Under the pieces are notes generated by a model, which saw nothing but the letters and a program-made list of their open reading frames with translations, was not told the origin of the DNA and did no database searches. Below, in pieces: positions 35,584 through 45,201 of a stretch of 64,000 nucleotides of DNA. The translations under genes were made by a program, and so were the position numbers. Position 1 is the stretch's first letter. Every line of letters begins with the position of its first letter. Location: the NCBI GenBank assembly GCA_035547915.1, contig DASZTS010000138.1, positions 186,001 to 250,000 on the forward strand. Reading direction: 5' to 3'. This DNA comes from DASSFG01 sp035547915 (lineage in GTDB: Bacteria > Planctomycetota > Planctomycetia > Pirellulales > JAICIG01).

Positions 35584-36699
35584 ATGAAATCGTATTTTTT
35601 CGGCGGCTTGGCTGTTGGTGGCGTTATTCTCGGGGCGATTCTCATTATTCGCAATGAATCGGAGAAGATGGGAGAAACCGTGCGGGACGTGGCGCGTGAA
35701 ACTCGCAAGGAGTTGGTGCATGACGCCGTCAAAGATGGAATCGCGGGGGCTGTTGACACGGTCAGCGAGGGGCCAGACGCCATAGCCGGTGCGATCGGGG
35801 AGGTGCTCGGATCTCAGACTGATGATGACAACGATCGCAAAGAGCCTGGGCCTCGTGAGCGGTCTCGGGACAAAGAGAAACAGAAAGGTACGACGGCGAC
35901 GGCGAGCGGTACGGAGGAGCGACCCAAGAATACCCGGCCTGCAATGACGCCGGAAGATGCCATCACAAGCGCATTCGATGTTTTTCACAAGGTCAGCAAG
36001 GTTGGCGATGACCTGGGTCAGGAGGTTGTTGGGCTGAACATCGAAGAAGAGAAGTTATGGGGGGCCAGATTCGCTGATAGCATGCGACAACAATACCGCG
36101 TCCTGGATGATAAACAGGCGGTTGAACGGATTCGGCGGCTCGCGGCTCCTCTCTTGAAGCGATGCCGCCGAAGCGAACTCGACTACGACTTTACGGTGCT
36201 CGACGAAGAGGAAATCAACGCAGCATCGCTACTAGGGGGCTATATCTTCGTCAATAAGGGTCTACTGGATTTTGCCACCGGCGATGCGGAGCTTCAATTT
36301 GCCCTTGGGCACGAAATCGGCCATGTGGACCTGAAGCACTGTGTCAAGCGAACGAGCTACGCTGTTCGTGCGACACAACTGGCATCGGTGACCGCGGGAC
36401 AGTTGACCTCAATCCTGCACGGCTTGATTGCTTCGGGTTATTCCGAGGACCAAGAGTATGCGGCGGACGAATGGGTAGCACGGGGCATGATGGCCGTTGG
36501 CCGAACACCTACGGAGATTCTGGCGTTTACAAAACGGTTTCAACAATTTCTCGACGAGCATGGATCGAACACCTCTTCCCCAGACAAGTCAGCGGGCGTC
36601 GTTAGGGCTCTCGATCGGGAAGTCGGCTTTCATTTCCGTACACACCCCCCTAATCGAGAACGGCTGCTGCGGCTGGAAGAGATAACGGCCGATAAGTGA
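35584..36699 (+). CDS. M48-family zinc metalloprotease, membrane-anchored
   Basis: A 371-residue protease. One N-terminal hydrophobic helix (about 4-22, GGLAVGGVILGAILII) anchors it, followed by a charged linker rich in Asp/Glu/Lys and repeated Thr/Ala. The catalytic domain (about 155-370) has the HEIGHVDLKH zinc site (HExxH) and the third ligand Glu in EDQEYAADEW. The closing FRTHPPNRERLLRLEE is the usual M48 end. Related BepA/HtpX-type enzymes clear misfolded membrane or envelope proteins. It follows the double-FHA gene by 32 bp and likely shares its transcript. A role in processing the ABC exporter or its substrate is inference. Confidence 0.9.
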   Translation: MKSYFFGGLAVGGVILGAILIIRNESEKMGETVRDVARETRKELVHDAVKDGIAGAVDTVSEGPDAIAGAIGEVLGSQTDDDNDRKEPGPRERSRDKEKQKGTTATASGTEERPKNTRPAMTPEDAITSAFDVFHKVSKVGDDLGQEVVGLNIEEEKLWGARFADSMRQQYRVLDDKQAVERIRRLAAPLLKRCRRSELDYDFTVLDEEEINAASLLGGYIFVNKGLLDFATGDAELQFALGHEIGHVDLKHCVKRTSYAVRATQLASVTAGQLTSILHGLIASGYSEDQEYAADEWVARGMMAVGRTPTEILAFTKRFQQFLDEHGSNTSSPDKSAGVVRALDREVGFHFRTHPPNRERLLRLEEITADK

Positions 36700-36917
36700 A
36701 GTACAACTTCGTCTGCCGGCAAGGACGGCCGATTATCGAGAGGTGTGGATGCTCGCATCAGACGCAACATACCCGCGCGGGACGCAAGACCGAATTCCGC
36801 TGCCTCGACAGGCCGGTCGGCAACCCGATACAATTGGGCGAATCGACGGGGTCTGTTCGCTCTACAATGACCGCCGCGACATCGGGCGCTACTGGCAGAA
36901 GAATATGAGGAGCCGCA

Positions 36918-38207
36918 ATGGCCAACGTCGAATCCGTTTCTGCCGCAGACACGCTGCGCGCCAAAGCGACAAGCGACAAATGGCTCGATCGCTATTCGCG
37001 CCGATTGCTTGAGAATCAGCTTAGTCGATTACAAAAAGGGGAGCTGACATTCATTGACGGCCCCGCGAGCCGCCGCTTCGGTGCTGTTGCGGATCCGTCG
37101 CAGGCGTCCGCCACGTTGCGGATCCACGACCCGCGCTTTTATAGCGACACGGTATTGGGTGGCGACTTGGGAGCGGCCGAGGCGTACATGCGGGGCTACT
37201 GGTCGTGTGATGATCTGACATCGGTATTTCGTGTGCTGATAGCCAACCGCGAGGTCCTCAGCGCCGTCAATTCCTGGTCACGACTCTTCCGCCAGCCAAT
37301 CCAAAGACTATTGCATTGGTGGCGGCGCAATTCTGAGCATGGCAGTCGCGAAAACATAGCCGCCCACTACGACCTGGGGAACGCTTTCTTTGCGCTATTC
37401 CTTGATGAGACGTGGATGTACTCGTGTGCGTTCTTCGAGAACAGCGAGAGCACTCTCTTCGAAGCATCGACCGCCAAGAACGATAGGGTTTGTCGCAAAT
37501 TGCGACTTTCAGCAAATGATCACGTGCTGGAAATTGGTACCGGTTGGGGAGGGTTCGCATTGCACGCGGCCCAACACTACGGCTGCCGGATTACGACGAC
37601 CACGATTTCGCAGGCCCAATACGAATTGGCCCGGCAACGAATCGCGGACGCCGGCCTGAACGATCGCGTGGAGCTGATTCGCACCGATTATCGTGACCTG
37701 GTGGGCCAATTCGACAAGCTGGTGTCGATCGAGATGATCGAAGCCGTCGGTCACGCGTACCTCGACCACTACTTTCGGCAGTGCAGCCGACTGCTAAAGC
37801 CGACAGGCGAGATGTTGCTGCAGGCGATCACGATTGCCGATCAGACCTATGATTCGTATCTGCGCAGCGTTGATTTCATCCAGCGATTCATCTTCCCGGG
37901 CGGCTGTTTGCCAGCCGTCTCCGCGATCAGCGCGTCGGTGAAACGCTCGACGGACATGCAATTCTATGATCTCGAGGATATGACACCGCATTATGCCCGC
38001 ACCTTGCAATGCTGGCGCGAGCGTTTTTTCTCTCAACTCGAGGCGGTGCGCAAGCTAGGATATCCAGAGTATTTTCTGCGCATGTGGGAGTTCTATTTCT
38101 GCTACTGTGAGGCGGCCTTTTCGGAACGCAGTACGCAGTCGATCCAGCTTTTGCTCGTCAAGCCGGCGTGCAGGCATCAACTCTCGCCCACGCGGATTGT
38201 CCCTTGA
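36918..38207 (+). CDS. cyclopropane-fatty-acyl-phospholipid synthase family methyltransferase
   Basis: A 429-residue SAM-dependent enzyme acting on unsaturated acyl chains of membrane lipids. The N-terminal domain (to about 135) precedes AAHYDLGNAFFALFLDETWMYS, the family lead motif. SAM motif I is VLEIGTGWGGFALHAA (about 200-215), followed by TTTTISQAQYELA and the KLVSIEMIEAVGH motif with its key Glu. FIQRFIFPGGCLP is the typical late motif. AGGAG lies 6 nt before the ATG. The N-terminal hydrophobicity is low, so it is a peripheral membrane enzyme. It is 218 bp downstream of the M48 gene, and its stop codon abuts repeat A1. It could be CFA synthase or a mycolic-type/tuberculostearic methyltransferase homologue. 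Confidence 0.9.
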   Translation: MANVESVSAADTLRAKATSDKWLDRYSRRLLENQLSRLQKGELTFIDGPASRRFGAVADPSQASATLRIHDPRFYSDTVLGGDLGAAEAYMRGYWSCDDLTSVFRVLIANREVLSAVNSWSRLFRQPIQRLLHWWRRNSEHGSRENIAAHYDLGNAFFALFLDETWMYSCAFFENSESTLFEASTAKNDRVCRKLRLSANDHVLEIGTGWGGFALHAAQHYGCRITTTTISQAQYELARQRIADAGLNDRVELIRTDYRDLVGQFDKLVSIEMIEAVGHAYLDHYFRQCSRLLKPTGEMLLQAITIADQTYDSYLRSVDFIQRFIFPGGCLPAVSAISASVKRSTDMQFYDLEDMTPHYARTLQCWRERFFSQLEAVRKLGYPEYFLRMWEFYFCYCEAAFSERSTQSIQLLLVKPACRHQLSPTRIVP

Positions 38208-38332
38208 GTATTTGGGGCAACCGACGGAAACCGGCTCGAGCTTCCGAAAATCGGCGTTTCACGGCCGATTTTTTGTCCAGGGCGCTCAGCGGGCTTTGTC
38301 ACGCTCGGGCTTCCAGGTGTTGGCAGCCGCTA
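38204..38332 (+). repeat. family A repeat, diverged copy with insertion (A1)
   Basis: Between the convergent stop codons of the lipid methyltransferase (38205-38207) and the WD40 kinase (38330-38332) lies a full but diverged family A copy. It has GGCAACCGACGGAAACCGGC, a central AAAATCGGCGTTTCACGG hairpin continuing CCGATTTTTT, and TTCCAGGTGTTGGCAGCCGC at the right. The right half has about 20 extra bases. Both genes end exactly at its borders. Confidence 0.8.
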
Positions 38333-41300
38333 CTGAGCGATATTTTCGAGGCTCCACGTCCGCACCGGCGCCGACGTGTACCACGAACCGGACGCAATCC
38401 GTTTTCCGTCGGGACTAAAAGCGACCCCCCAAAGCACCCCGCGATGCACCAGTGAGGGCAAGAGTTGCACTCCCGTTCTTGCGTCCCAAATTCGAAGGGC
38501 TTTATCCTCTCCGCCCGATGCGATTCGCGTCCCATCCGGAGAGAATGTCACAGCATTGAAGTAGGTGTTAATGTAACCTTTGGCTGCATCCGGATCGGTG
38601 ATCGTTAGCAAGTTCCTGTTGTCGGAGCCAGCCTTACTATCGGGATCGACGTCCCAGACCCTGATCGTGCGATCCCAACCCGCCGAAACGAGACGCTTGC
38701 CGTCGGGGCTAAAGGCGATCTTCGGTACGGCAGCGTTGTGCCCCTTGAGCATTAGCAGCTTTCGTCCGCTGTTCGCTTCCCAGATCGTAATAGCACGATC
38801 CGCGCCGGCTGAAGCGATACGTTTGCCATCCGGACTGAAATCGACATCGAAAACCGGAAAGATGAACCCGTCGCAGTTGGTTCTTAATGTTCCCGTCGCG
38901 GCGTCCCATACCTTGACTTGCCCATCAAACCCGCAGGAGACGACGCTCTGTCCATCCGGGCTATACGCAACGGCATGCACCGGCGCCGTATGCCCCAACA
39001 TGGTGAGCTGAGCATCGCCGGTCGCTGTGTCCCATATTTTCACCTGTCGGTCCCAGCCGGCTGACACGAGACGTTTGCCGTCCGAGCTGAAGTCGATCCC
39101 CCACACCGCGCCGACGTGCCCGACGAGAGGCCGAACGGAAGCGCCCGTGTTGCCGTCCAAGAGTTGCACGGTGTTGTCCCAGCTACTTGTTGCGAGGTAG
39201 CGGCCATCGGGGCTGAATGCGACCCGGTTCACTCGGTGGTCGTGATCGTCCTGCGCCGTAATGGTAAAGACACCGTTCGTCGGCGATTCGGACCTCGGAG
39301 TGCTATCCCAAATGCGGGCCGTGTTGTCATAACCCGCCGACACCAACTGGTTGCCATCACGACTGAAGGCCACGCTCCAGACCATCTCGGTGTGGCCTCG
39401 CAACGTGATCCGCTCATTGCCGGTCTCGCTATCCCAGAGTCTCACCGTCCTGTCGAGACCGGCCGACGCAAGCAACTTACCGTCGGGTCCGAACGCCACG
39501 CCGAGCGCCGACCCCGTGTGACCGGTCAGCATGCGAATCCTCTCGCCCGTGGCCGTATTCCAAATGCGCACGGTGCCGTCCTCGCTTGCGGTGGCAAACC
39601 GCTGTCCGTCCGGCGTGAACACGCCGTCGATGATCGGTGCGAGATGGGCATCGATCGTGCGTACGTGCTCAAGGGTCGTGGCATCCCAAAACTTCACCTT
39701 GCCGTCGGTATCGACGGAGGCCAGTAAGCGGCCATCGGCGCTGTAGCGAAGGCGGTGAATGTGGCTGGCGTGCCCATGTACTTTCTTGATGACCGCGCCA
39801 CTCACCGCTTCCCAGACAACGAACGTGTGCTCCGGGTCGATGCTTGATGAGGCGATGCGCGAACCGTCGGGGCTGAACGCCAACGAAAGTACGACACCGA
39901 GTTGTTCCTGGAAATCGAGGAGCTTAGTAGGTTGTGCGCCGGTTTTGACGTCCCAGAGCGTAACAACGCCGGGCGACCCACGAAGATCCACGTCGAAACT
40001 AAAGCCGCGCTGAACGACCTTCGGAGCAAAGCTACCGGACGCGACGCGCTGGCCGTCTGGACTAAATGCCACGCACATGATGGGTATTTTCGGAATACCA
40101 AAGGTCGACATCACGCCATGAAGTTGGGATCGCAGCAGCGCGGGCGTTAAAAGCTGCATGTTAGCAGGGAGGATCGGGTCCGGCTGCGCGTCGATATCCT
40201 CTTGCAGTGTTCCGGAGGCGGCGTCCCAGATTTTTACGGTCCCGTCGATGCTTGCCGTGGCGACGCGGGTACCGTCGTGATTAAAGTCCGCCATCCATAG
40301 GCCGGCTTTGTGTCCCGTGAGGGGTGCTCGTCCGCCGTCGAGCCGCCGAATGAGATAATTCCATTCCCAACCGCGCAGATGCTCGGGGCAGCTACTCAAG
40401 AGCGCCGCGGCCTTGCTTACATCGTGGTTCATCGTCAGCTCGCGCTCCGCGACCGCGATGTAGGTCGCGTAGAGTTGCGATGCCAACTGTTCGTTGAGCT
40501 TCACTGCCGTCTCGCGTTCGTCCTTGGCCTTTTGTTCGGCTTTGACGGCGGCTTGCTGAGCGTCGACGGCCGATTTCTTGGCGTCGAGCGCGTCATTTCG
40601 TTCCTTGGTGATCTGGATAAACGCGGCGACGACAATTGCGACGGCACCCAAGAATAGAGCAGCCGCCGTCGCCAGGGGAGCTTTATGACGTCTGACAAAC
40701 TTACCTACGACGTAAGTGAGGCTCGGCGGCTGGGCTAAGACCGGCTCGCCGTGCGCAAAGCGATCCAGGTCTTCTGCCAGGTCAGCCGCCGTCCCGTAGC
40801 GTTGTGTACGATCTTTTTCGAGGCATTTGAGGACGATCGCCTCCAGATCGGGCGGGACATGGCTATTGAACTTGCGCGGGCTGCCTACGTCGGTAGTCTG
40901 GATCTTAAGCATGAGCTCTGGAGTGGGCGTGCTATCGTCGGCCCCAAAGATGGGGCGCAGCGTCAGCAATTCCCACAGCGTTGCTCCGATGCTGTAGACG
41001 TCGGTGCGGCGGTCAACCTGACCTGCGGCCAAAATCTGTTCCGGGCTGGCGTACCGGAGAGTGCCGACGAATTGACGGGTACGCGTCACGCGTCCGTCGC
41101 TTTCGTCGGCCAGTTGCGCCAGTCCCAGGTCCATTAGTACGGGATGGTTCCCGTCGGCCGAGAGCATGATGTTGCCGGGTTTGATGTCGCGGTGGACGAC
41201 CCCGACATCGTGGAGCGCGTGAGCCGCCTGGGCGACGACGCGCATTATTCCAACGACTTGGTTCACATGACCCCGACCAACGACAGGCGGCGAGTCTCTA

Positions 41301-42796
41301 TGAATGCGCGGCGACGATGCCTTCACCGAAGTTGATGCCGGCCTCACCAACTCGACGCGACTGGAACTGAGCTGTGTCTCCTGAGAACGAGCTTGCTCGC
41401 AAGCCGTTGTCAGTGCCCGCTGCCAGCGAACGTCATCGATCTCCGCGACGCTGGCACCGGCCAGTTGCTCGCACACACGAGAAAGTTCGGCGCCTTCGAT
41501 CAGCTCCATCGCGTAAAACCAACGGTCGGCCTCCGCACCGGACGTAAAGACTTTGACGATGTTGGGGTGCTCTACGCGACCCAAGGCGCGGACTTCTCGG
41601 GAGAAACGTGTTTCACCTTTGGGGTCGCCGGCGCGGAGCAGGCACTTGAGCGCCACCTGCCGGCCGAGTGAGGGCTGCCAGGCGCGGTAAACCACTCCCA
41701 TACCACCTTGCCCCAGGCGGCTCAACAATTCGAATTCGCCGATCTGTCGCGAGGCGCCGTCGCTGATTGTCTCGGTTGTGGCAGGTTCATCGGCGAGGCT
41801 GGCGGCGGCCCATCCATCGGCGGCGTCGGCTGCTACCGGGCTCCCAAGTACACGGGCCAACAGATCGCGGTGTTCGACACCCAACTCCTCGCGTCGGAAT
41901 GTTTCTCCGCTCAGATAGCAAAGGTACTCGACGTCTCGTTTGCCACGACGGGCGTTGAGAAACGAAAAGACCGATCTTGAGGAATCGAAATGGACAAGTG
42001 GGTGGAGTGCGTTCAGTCGTGGCGCCATGGCGCCGCTCGGGGGCGCGACGCCTTCGAGATATACGCGTTCTGGCCGTGGGAGCCTCAGCGCGGTTGCCTC
42101 GGCCAATTCGAGGGACTCAAGACGCTTGGGTGTTTCGCCGCTCAACGCATAGCGCTCGACAAGCCAATCTCCGGAGGCTTGCCGCCGGACCTCACCGACG
42201 AAGATCAACGATCGCCCTGCTAGTACATCGACCCGGTCGAAAACCTCGGCTGCCGCCGCAAGGAGCGCCCGCGACATCCGATCGTAAAAGTCGCTCTGGC
42301 GCTGACCGGCCGCGCCATGGCCTAGCTCTCGATTACGATATTGCACCAGGCGTTCGAAGAGTTCCGTCAGGCGCACGGTACTTCGCGCTCCGCGACGGCC
42401 TTCGAGAGTTTCCAGCAGCACCGCGTCGAGGCCGGCGGCGCGTGGCAGGTCGTCGCGCGCGCGGCCAAGAACCAGATCGCGCACGCCAGTGAAGCCGACA
42501 TCGCCGCGCTCGGCCAGAACAGGCACCAGCCTGCGCACGAATTCCCACCAATGCCCGAGTGCAGGCCGAGCAAGGTTTTTCAGTTTCTCGGTCAGAGCCG
42601 GGTCGTGGTCGCCAAGCTCCGCATATTCAACAATGGCCACGGACGCCATTAATTTGAGCGACGATTCCCAAAGATAATAGGCTGTATGGTGACGTTCGAG
42701 GGGCGAATGCGCGTTGTGCGCACGGCGTGCGAGCTGGGCCAGTGGCAATGGCAGCCTCTGCACGCGGTTCTCGTCGAGGGACAGGGTTTCAGACAT
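38330..42796 (-). CDS. HEPN-like / Ser-Thr kinase / transmembrane / WD40-propeller protein
   Basis: A 1488-residue membrane kinase. Residues 1-340 form an alpha-helical domain; the stretch QYRNRELGHG (R154, R156, H160) resembles the R-x4-6-H motif of HEPN domains. The kinase (about 352-690) has GQGGMG (362-367), VALK with Lys384, HRDIKPGN (535-542) and DLG (556-558) in place of DFG; an insertion of about 65 residues follows the hinge. A transmembrane helix (about 730-752) and a short coiled coil (DAKKSAVDAQQAAVKAEQ) lead to about 14 WD40 repeats (to 1488, many with FSPDGKRLAS-type strands), enough for two propellers. The kinase would be cytoplasmic and the propellers on the other side of the membrane. 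It follows the DHH-like kinase gene by 20 bp. The stop codon abuts repeat A1. Kinase and WD40 calls are firm; HEPN is tentative. Confidence 0.88.
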   Translation of the reverse strand: MSETLSLDENRVQRLPLPLAQLARRAHNAHSPLERHHTAYYLWESSLKLMASVAIVEYAELGDHDPALTEKLKNLARPALGHWWEFVRRLVPVLAERGDVGFTGVRDLVLGRARDDLPRAAGLDAVLLETLEGRRGARSTVRLTELFERLVQYRNRELGHGAAGQRQSDFYDRMSRALLAAAAEVFDRVDVLAGRSLIFVGEVRRQASGDWLVERYALSGETPKRLESLELAEATALRLPRPERVYLEGVAPPSGAMAPRLNALHPLVHFDSSRSVFSFLNARRGKRDVEYLCYLSGETFRREELGVEHRDLLARVLGSPVAADAADGWAAASLADEPATTETISDGASRQIGEFELLSRLGQGGMGVVYRAWQPSLGRQVALKCLLRAGDPKGETRFSREVRALGRVEHPNIVKVFTSGAEADRWFYAMELIEGAELSRVCEQLAGASVAEIDDVRWQRALTTACEQARSQETQLSSSRVELVRPASTSVKASSPRIHRDSPPVVGRGHVNQVVGIMRVVAQAAHALHDVGVVHRDIKPGNIMLSADGNHPVLMDLGLAQLADESDGRVTRTRQFVGTLRYASPEQILAAGQVDRRTDVYSIGATLWELLTLRPIFGADDSTPTPELMLKIQTTDVGSPRKFNSHVPPDLEAIVLKCLEKDRTQRYGTAADLAEDLDRFAHGEPVLAQPPSLTYVVGKFVRRHKAPLATAAALFLGAVAIVVAAFIQITKERNDALDAKKSAVDAQQAAVKAEQKAKDERETAVKLNEQLASQLYATYIAVAERELTMNHDVSKAAALLSSCPEHLRGWEWNYLIRRLDGGRAPLTGHKAGLWMADFNHDGTRVATASIDGTVKIWDAASGTLQEDIDAQPDPILPANMQLLTPALLRSQLHGVMSTFGIPKIPIMCVAFSPDGQRVASGSFAPKVVQRGFSFDVDLRGSPGVVTLWDVKTGAQPTKLLDFQEQLGVVLSLAFSPDGSRIASSSIDPEHTFVVWEAVSGAVIKKVHGHASHIHRLRYSADGRLLASVDTDGKVKFWDATTLEHVRTIDAHLAPIIDGVFTPDGQRFATASEDGTVRIWNTATGERIRMLTGHTGSALGVAFGPDGKLLASAGLDRTVRLWDSETGNERITLRGHTEMVWSVAFSRDGNQLVSAGYDNTARIWDSTPRSESPTNGVFTITAQDDHDHRVNRVAFSPDGRYLATSSWDNTVQLLDGNTGASVRPLVGHVGAVWGIDFSSDGKRLVSAGWDRQVKIWDTATGDAQLTMLGHTAPVHAVAYSPDGQSVVSCGFDGQVKVWDAATGTLRTNCDGFIFPVFDVDFSPDGKRIASAGADRAITIWEANSGRKLLMLKGHNAAVPKIAFSPDGKRLVSAGWDRTIRVWDVDPDSKAGSDNRNLLTITDPDAAKGYINTYFNAVTFSPDGTRIASGGEDKALRIWDARTGVQLLPSLVHRGVLWGVAFSPDGKRIASGSWYTSAPVRTWSLENIAQ

Positions 42797-42816
42797 GACT
42801 GCTCAAGTTCGGTGAT

Positions 42817-44874
42817 TCATTCCATTGCCTTGGGGACTTGATCAAAGTCTCCGAAACGCCAAAACAGGTCTTCGATCTCGTCGGCGGTCAAGAGCGTGCC
42901 TGAATGCGGCGAGTCGACGATTGTGTAGGCGTGTGCCCGGCCATCGTACCACGGATCGGAGTTGCCGTAGCCGGGCCTGGGAATCTTCGTCGTACCCGTC
43001 GTCAGTTCGTGCGTTCGATCGTCGACTCCAAAGACGCTCCGACGTCGCTCGGTCTCGGCCGCTTCTAGTAGCGCGCCGAGACCATGCAACGTGGCATCGC
43101 TCGACGGATCCACGGAGATGATGCACCGCCGTGGACGGCCAGGTCCTTCGCTGCAAAACACCACCAGCGCTGCGAACCCACGGCCCGCGGGTGAGTAGGC
43201 TCCGTCGCTCCGAGCCCAATCCTTGAAGAAGCGGCAGCGCTGTGGGTCGTCGACATTTTGAACGTCGCGCACAGAGAGCGCGTCGACTTCGACCTGCTCA
43301 CCGAACCTGCCCGGAAGCGATAGCTTCGCAATCTGACTATGAGACCGTGGATCAGCGACCTTCATGCGGTAGCGCTGGAGGTCCTCTGTGATTGCGGCAC
43401 GATCGACGGCTGCGATTTCTGGGCTGGCACTCACATCGATATCGCGCAAGGGTCGCTTCAGCCTCGCCGCTTCGGCTAAGGCAAAACGGACCAGTCGCTC
43501 GCCGGCCTCGACGCGCTCGCGCCAATGCTCCGGGTGACTATTCCACGACGCGCCGAGCAGGCGGTTGGTCATTTGAATGTACATCGCGTAGAGGTCGAAC
43601 GGATTCGCCTGGTTGAGTCCGCGGACACCCGCGTCGACTTCGTCCACATACGAGGCCAATTCATTCGCGGCTGCCGGAAACTGGCGATCTTCCAAATAAG
43701 ACCGCGCAAGATACATCGATGCGACGGCATCCAGATCCGGTTCCTCGTGCAGCACAAATGTAAATGGGTCGTCAAGATGTCGGTGCGGGTTGACCGAAGC
43801 GTCGATAAACGCCGGATAGTCCAGCACCAAGTGCGTCGTGGAACCGGTTCCCGCGATGAGTTGATGGTGGTCGATCACTCCCGGGTGAAGGTCGTTGCCA
43901 ACGTCTAGGAAGAGGCGATCTTGCCCCGCGGGCAATGTCGGTGCACGCTCACCCACTCCAACGAATACACAACGTCCGCAACCGCGCGCCACCGATGGAC
44001 GTTGGCCGATTGCTTTAGCCCTAGGGTGGAGACACCCTTCAAGAGCATCCGCCAAATGATCCATGCTCGGGTAGCGATCCATCGGGCGTTTGGCAAGTGC
44101 ACGCAGACAAACGGCCTCCAGCCGTGGATCAAGGTCGGGACGAAACAGCGCTGGCCGGGGCGGCTCGGCCTCGTAAATCAACATCACCAAAGCAACCTGC
44201 TCTTCGTGAACGAAGGGAAGCCGGCCGGTGAAGAGCCAAAAGAGAATCACGCCCAGGGCGTAGATGTCCGCGGCAGGACCGATCGCATCCTGTTCAGCGC
44301 GCACCTGCTCTGGCGACAGGTAGGGAAGCGTCCCGACGATCGCACCGGGCTCAGTGACGTGCGGATCAACGTCCAAGCGAAGCGCAAGTCCGAAATCGGT
44401 AACGACCGGCGCGCCATCGGGTGTAATTAGAACGTTATCGGGCTTCAGGTCGCGATGGATGACATGAAGCCGATGAGCGAACGACATGGCTCGAGCAAGC
44501 GTCACCACGAGCCGCACGGCGGCGAGCGGTTCGTCGACGCGCCGCTGCAATAGCCGGACGCCGTCTATGTGCGGCATGGTTATGAAATGGATGCCTTCGT
44601 GCTGACCAAAGTCGAGCACAGGACAGAGATTCGGGTGCCTCAGCCGTGCGGCGGCCCGCCCCTCGCGATAGAACCGCTCACGATCGACGCGTGTCGTGAA
44701 GCAGTGCGCGTGTGGCACCTTGAGCGCCACCTCTCGCTCCAAAACCGTATCGAAGGCGAGGTACACCCTGGCCATGCCTCCCGAACCGAGAAGCGCAACC
44801 AAATTATAGCGCCCGAAAGGTCGAGGAAATACTTCTTCGGCCGGGAAAGGAAAGGCGGTCGTTGGCGTGTCCAT
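42817..44874 (-). CDS. Ser/Thr kinase fused to DHH-phosphoesterase-like domain
   Basis: A 685-residue soluble protein. The kinase domain (about 22-285) is complete: LLGSGGMARVY, VALKVP with Lys52, HRDLKPDN (140-147), DFG (160-162), GTLPYLSPEQ and the late DIYALGVILF. The C-terminal 385 residues are of unknown family. They contain LFLDVGNDLHPGVIDHHQ (Asp324, Asp335-His336-His337) and LHEEPDLDAVASMYLA (Asp380, Asp382), which match DHH-phosphoesterase motifs III and I but in reversed order, then YVDEVDAG. A late block has GNSDPWYDGRAHAYTIVD. I placed the start at ATG 44874; the open extension to 44925 is translated from repeat A3. It is the first gene of an operon with the HEPN-like WD40 kinase. 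No membrane segment is seen. Confidence 0.85.
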   Translation of the reverse strand: MDTPTTAFPFPAEEVFPRPFGRYNLVALLGSGGMARVYLAFDTVLEREVALKVPHAHCFTTRVDRERFYREGRAAARLRHPNLCPVLDFGQHEGIHFITMPHIDGVRLLQRRVDEPLAAVRLVVTLARAMSFAHRLHVIHRDLKPDNVLITPDGAPVVTDFGLALRLDVDPHVTEPGAIVGTLPYLSPEQVRAEQDAIGPAADIYALGVILFWLFTGRLPFVHEEQVALVMLIYEAEPPRPALFRPDLDPRLEAVCLRALAKRPMDRYPSMDHLADALEGCLHPRAKAIGQRPSVARGCGRCVFVGVGERAPTLPAGQDRLFLDVGNDLHPGVIDHHQLIAGTGSTTHLVLDYPAFIDASVNPHRHLDDPFTFVLHEEPDLDAVASMYLARSYLEDRQFPAAANELASYVDEVDAGVRGLNQANPFDLYAMYIQMTNRLLGASWNSHPEHWRERVEAGERLVRFALAEAARLKRPLRDIDVSASPEIAAVDRAAITEDLQRYRMKVADPRSHSQIAKLSLPGRFGEQVEVDALSVRDVQNVDDPQRCRFFKDWARSDGAYSPAGRGFAALVVFCSEGPGRPRRCIISVDPSSDATLHGLGALLEAAETERRRSVFGVDDRTHELTTGTTKIPRPGYGNSDPWYDGRAHAYTIVDSPHSGTLLTADEIEDLFWRFGDFDQVPKAME

Positions 44875-44880
44875 TTGCAC

Positions 44881-44983
44881 CCAAGAGCGGCCGACAAAAC
44901 CTGCAAGCTGCAGCGCCGTGGGCACACATCGGCGGTGAAACGTGGATGTTTGCGGCCTGATCCGGTTTCGTCGGTTGCTCTAA
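44881..44983 (-). repeat. family A repeat, diverged copy (A3)
   Basis: A 103-bp copy in reverse orientation: AAGAGCGGCCGACAAAACCT at the left, ATCGGCGGTGAAACG in the centre and GATCCGGTTTCGTCGGTTGC followed by TCTAA at the right. The central stem is decayed (CGTGGATGTTTGCGG). It ends six bases before the kinase ATG at 44874, so this copy lies at a gene start rather than a gene end. Confidence 0.8.
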
Positions 44984-45201
44984 ATAGCCGTGCGCCACTT
45001 GCGGGCGCGCGTCCTGTGAAGCAGCGTGTGATACAAGTAGTTCGTACCGTGGCGATTGAGTCGATTCGAACAGGCGGTCACGTATTGAACAAATCGAGTC
45101 AGAATGCGGCGGCGCAGATTACGTGTGACATCATCATACAGATCTTTTCATGTGCGCTCGATGAGGTTCTCATTGCCATATTGGAGAGTCAGGAACCGCT
45201 C

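Noticed and set aside
38213..38332. A1 as an ordinary terminator unrelated to the repeat family
   Set aside because: Its arms match the family consensus on both sides of the hairpin, so it is a diverged copy rather than an independent terminator.
44875..44925. N-terminal extension of the DHH-like kinase
   Set aside because: These codons lie largely within repeat A3 and do not resemble a kinase N-terminus; ATG 44874 is preferred.
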